Assembly (NCBI RefSeq): GCF_029167645.1
Contig: NZ_CP119147.1
Coordinates: 4,110,501-4,174,500, forward strand
Direction: 5' to 3'
Source: Streptomyces sp. AM 2-1-1
GTDB lineage: Bacteria; Actinomycetota; Actinomycetes; Streptomycetales; Streptomycetaceae
DNA: 64,000 bases
Shown here: piece after piece, positions 63,030 to 64,000 of the stretch
How positions within the stretch are numbered: position 1 is the stretch's first letter
Layout: each line of letters begins with the position of its first letter
Translations under genes and position numbers: made by a program
The notes under the pieces: generated by a model
Seen by the model: the letters and a program-made list of their open reading frames with translations, nothing else
Databases searched by the model: none
What the model was told of the DNA's origin: nothing

Positions 63030-64000
63030 CCACCACCACCGGTACCCCACCGCTGCGGGTGGGGGCCAAGGGGTGGGGCGGTCACCGCACCATCGCCTCC
63101 GCCCTCGCCGCCGCCCCCGCCGGGGCCGTGATCACCATCGCCCCCGGCGTCTACACCGAGTCCCTGCGCCTGGAGCGGCGGGTGGTGCTGGAGCCGGAAG
63201 GCGGTACCGGGACCGTGCACCTGCGCTCCCCCGGCGGACCCGTGCTCGACGTCACCGCCCCCGGATGCGAGGTGCACGGGCTCGAACTGCGCGGCAGCGA
63301 CCCCGCCGAGCCCGCCGTCCGGGTCGCCGACGCGGCGGGACTCACCCTCGCCGAGTGCGACCTGGGCAGGGGCCGGATCGACGTGCTCGGTTCCGGGGAC
63401 GACACCGGAGCCGCCGCCAACTCCGCCCTCACCTTCGCCGACACCCTGGCGCGGGCGCTGCGCGAACCGGTCGGCGGCGGGGTGCTGCTGGTGCGCGGCA
63501 GCCGGCTGCACGACGCCCGGCACGCCGCCGTCCACCTCGAAGGGGACGCCCGGGCCCGGCTGGTGGACACCTCCGTCGACACCGTCGACGGGCTCGGAGT
63601 GGCCCTCGGCGGGAGCGCCGTGCTGCTCGGCGAGCGGCTGCGCGTCAGCGCCACCGCCGGCTCCTCGCTGCGTGCCCGCGGCTCCTCCCGGGTGCTGCTG
63701 CGCGACACCCGCCTCAGCGGCCCCGGCCGTCACGGCCTGCTCATCGAGGACGAGGCCGAGGGGCTGCTGGAGGACTGCCGGATCAGCGGTTCTGCCCGCG
63801 CCGCCGTCCAGGCCGGTGGCGCGGCCACCGTGGGACTCGCCGACTGCCGCCTGGCCGGCGCCGGGACCGACGCGCTGGTCGCGCGGGGCTCGGCGCAGCT
63901 CACGGTCCACGGCTGCTGGCTCCTGGACTCGGCCGGCCACGGCATCCTGGTGTCCGGCGAGGCGGTGGTGCTGGCCGGGGACACCCTGATCGCGCGCAGC
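63026..64000 (+). CDS. Right-handed parallel beta-helix protein (partial, continues past the window)
   Basis: At least 325 aa, still open at the window end. A pectate-lyase-like parallel beta-helix: repeats VLDVTAPGCEVHGLELRG, PAVRVADAAGLTLAECDL, GVLLVRGSRLHDARHAAVHL, RVLLRDTRLSGPGRHGLLIED, AAVQAGGAATVGLADCRLAG. The start ATG 63026 overlaps the giant gene stop by 4 bp (ATGA), so the two are co-translated. In Streptomyces such beta-helices are sometimes fused to an EccA/CbxX-type AAA ATPase in T7SS loci; whether that applies here lies beyond the window. No catalytic residues can be picked out. Confidence 0.85.
   Translation, partial: MTTTTGTPPLRVGAKGWGGHRTIASALAAAPAGAVITIAPGVYTESLRLERRVVLEPEGGTGTVHLRSPGGPVLDVTAPGCEVHGLELRGSDPAEPAVRVADAAGLTLAECDLGRGRIDVLGSGDDTGAAANSALTFADTLARALREPVGGGVLLVRGSRLHDARHAAVHLEGDARARLVDTSVDTVDGLGVALGGSAVLLGERLRVSATAGSSLRARGSSRVLLRDTRLSGPGRHGLLIEDEAEGLLEDCRISGSARAAVQAGGAATVGLADCRLAGAGTDALVARGSAQLTVHGCWLLDSAGHGILVSGEAVVLAGDTLIARS

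Noticed and set aside
56916..63050. A 2044-codon open frame antisense to the giant gene
   Set aside because: It is an effect of C-rich third positions on the sense strand, which remove stops on the other; the translation is Val/Gly/Ala/Asp filler without domains, and the sense frame has a start site, domains and coupling.

Overview
The window is high-GC actinobacterial chromosome, almost certainly Streptomyces. The signs are strong G/C bias at third codon positions, many GTG and some TTG starts, several leaderless promoters (a TAnnnT-like -10 box 6-8 nt before the start codon), a complete conservon, a CebR-type cellulose operator, a rifamycin-associated element and an actinobacterial type VII secretion (T7SS) locus. 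No rRNA, tRNA or CRISPR array was seen.

Layout. 1-12.5 kb holds stress, nutrient and sensing genes: HelR-type RNA-polymerase-rescue ATPase behind a perfect 23-bp palindrome, a HEAT-repeat/methyltransferase pair, a secreted GH12 cellulase with CBM2 under a CebR box, a GNAT acetyltransferase, a YbjQ protein, a secreted SGNH lipase, and a two-component system whose histidine kinase carries a second degenerate kinase half. 12.5-18.7 kb: a 14-bp tandem repeat block, an NlpC/P60 hydrolase behind a candidate c-di-AMP riboswitch, MerR/aldo-keto reductase and TetR/NAD(P)-binding divergent pairs, a glutaredoxin-like membrane protein, an IS/ankyrin scar and a lipoprotein. 18.9-27.2 kb is the accessory part: HEAT-like and SMI1/KNR4 immunity-like genes, an intact ISL2-type IS5-family element with 107-bp terminal inverted repeats, a 3-bp target duplication and a passenger gene, then small lipoprotein/membrane genes and a DNA-binding-like protein with aberrant codon use. 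27.3-34.1 kb: secreted and lipoprotein genes, an isochorismatase-methyltransferase fusion, a Uma2 remnant and serC. 34.2-39.9 kb: a conservon (CvnA-B-C-D plus two P450s, one lacking the ExxR arginine), all translationally coupled. 40.2-44.4 kb: a large FAD/Fe-S oxidoreductase and a serine hydrolase.

44.5-64 kb is the most interesting part. A ChW-domain membrane protein lies divergent to an ECF sigma factor that is translationally coupled to a one-TM membrane protein and followed by an EccC-like ATPase. Convergent to these are three minus-strand genes: a 323-aa helical protein and two WXG100-type proteins lacking the W-x-G turn. Divergent from them is a 2878-aa protein with a T7SS-type N-terminus, three distinct repeat regions and a membrane-active-looking C-terminus, coupled by a 4-bp overlap to a parallel beta-helix protein that runs off the window. 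I infer a sigma-factor-controlled T7SS exporting a giant effector or surface protein. No EccB, EccD, EccE or MycP homologue lies inside the window.
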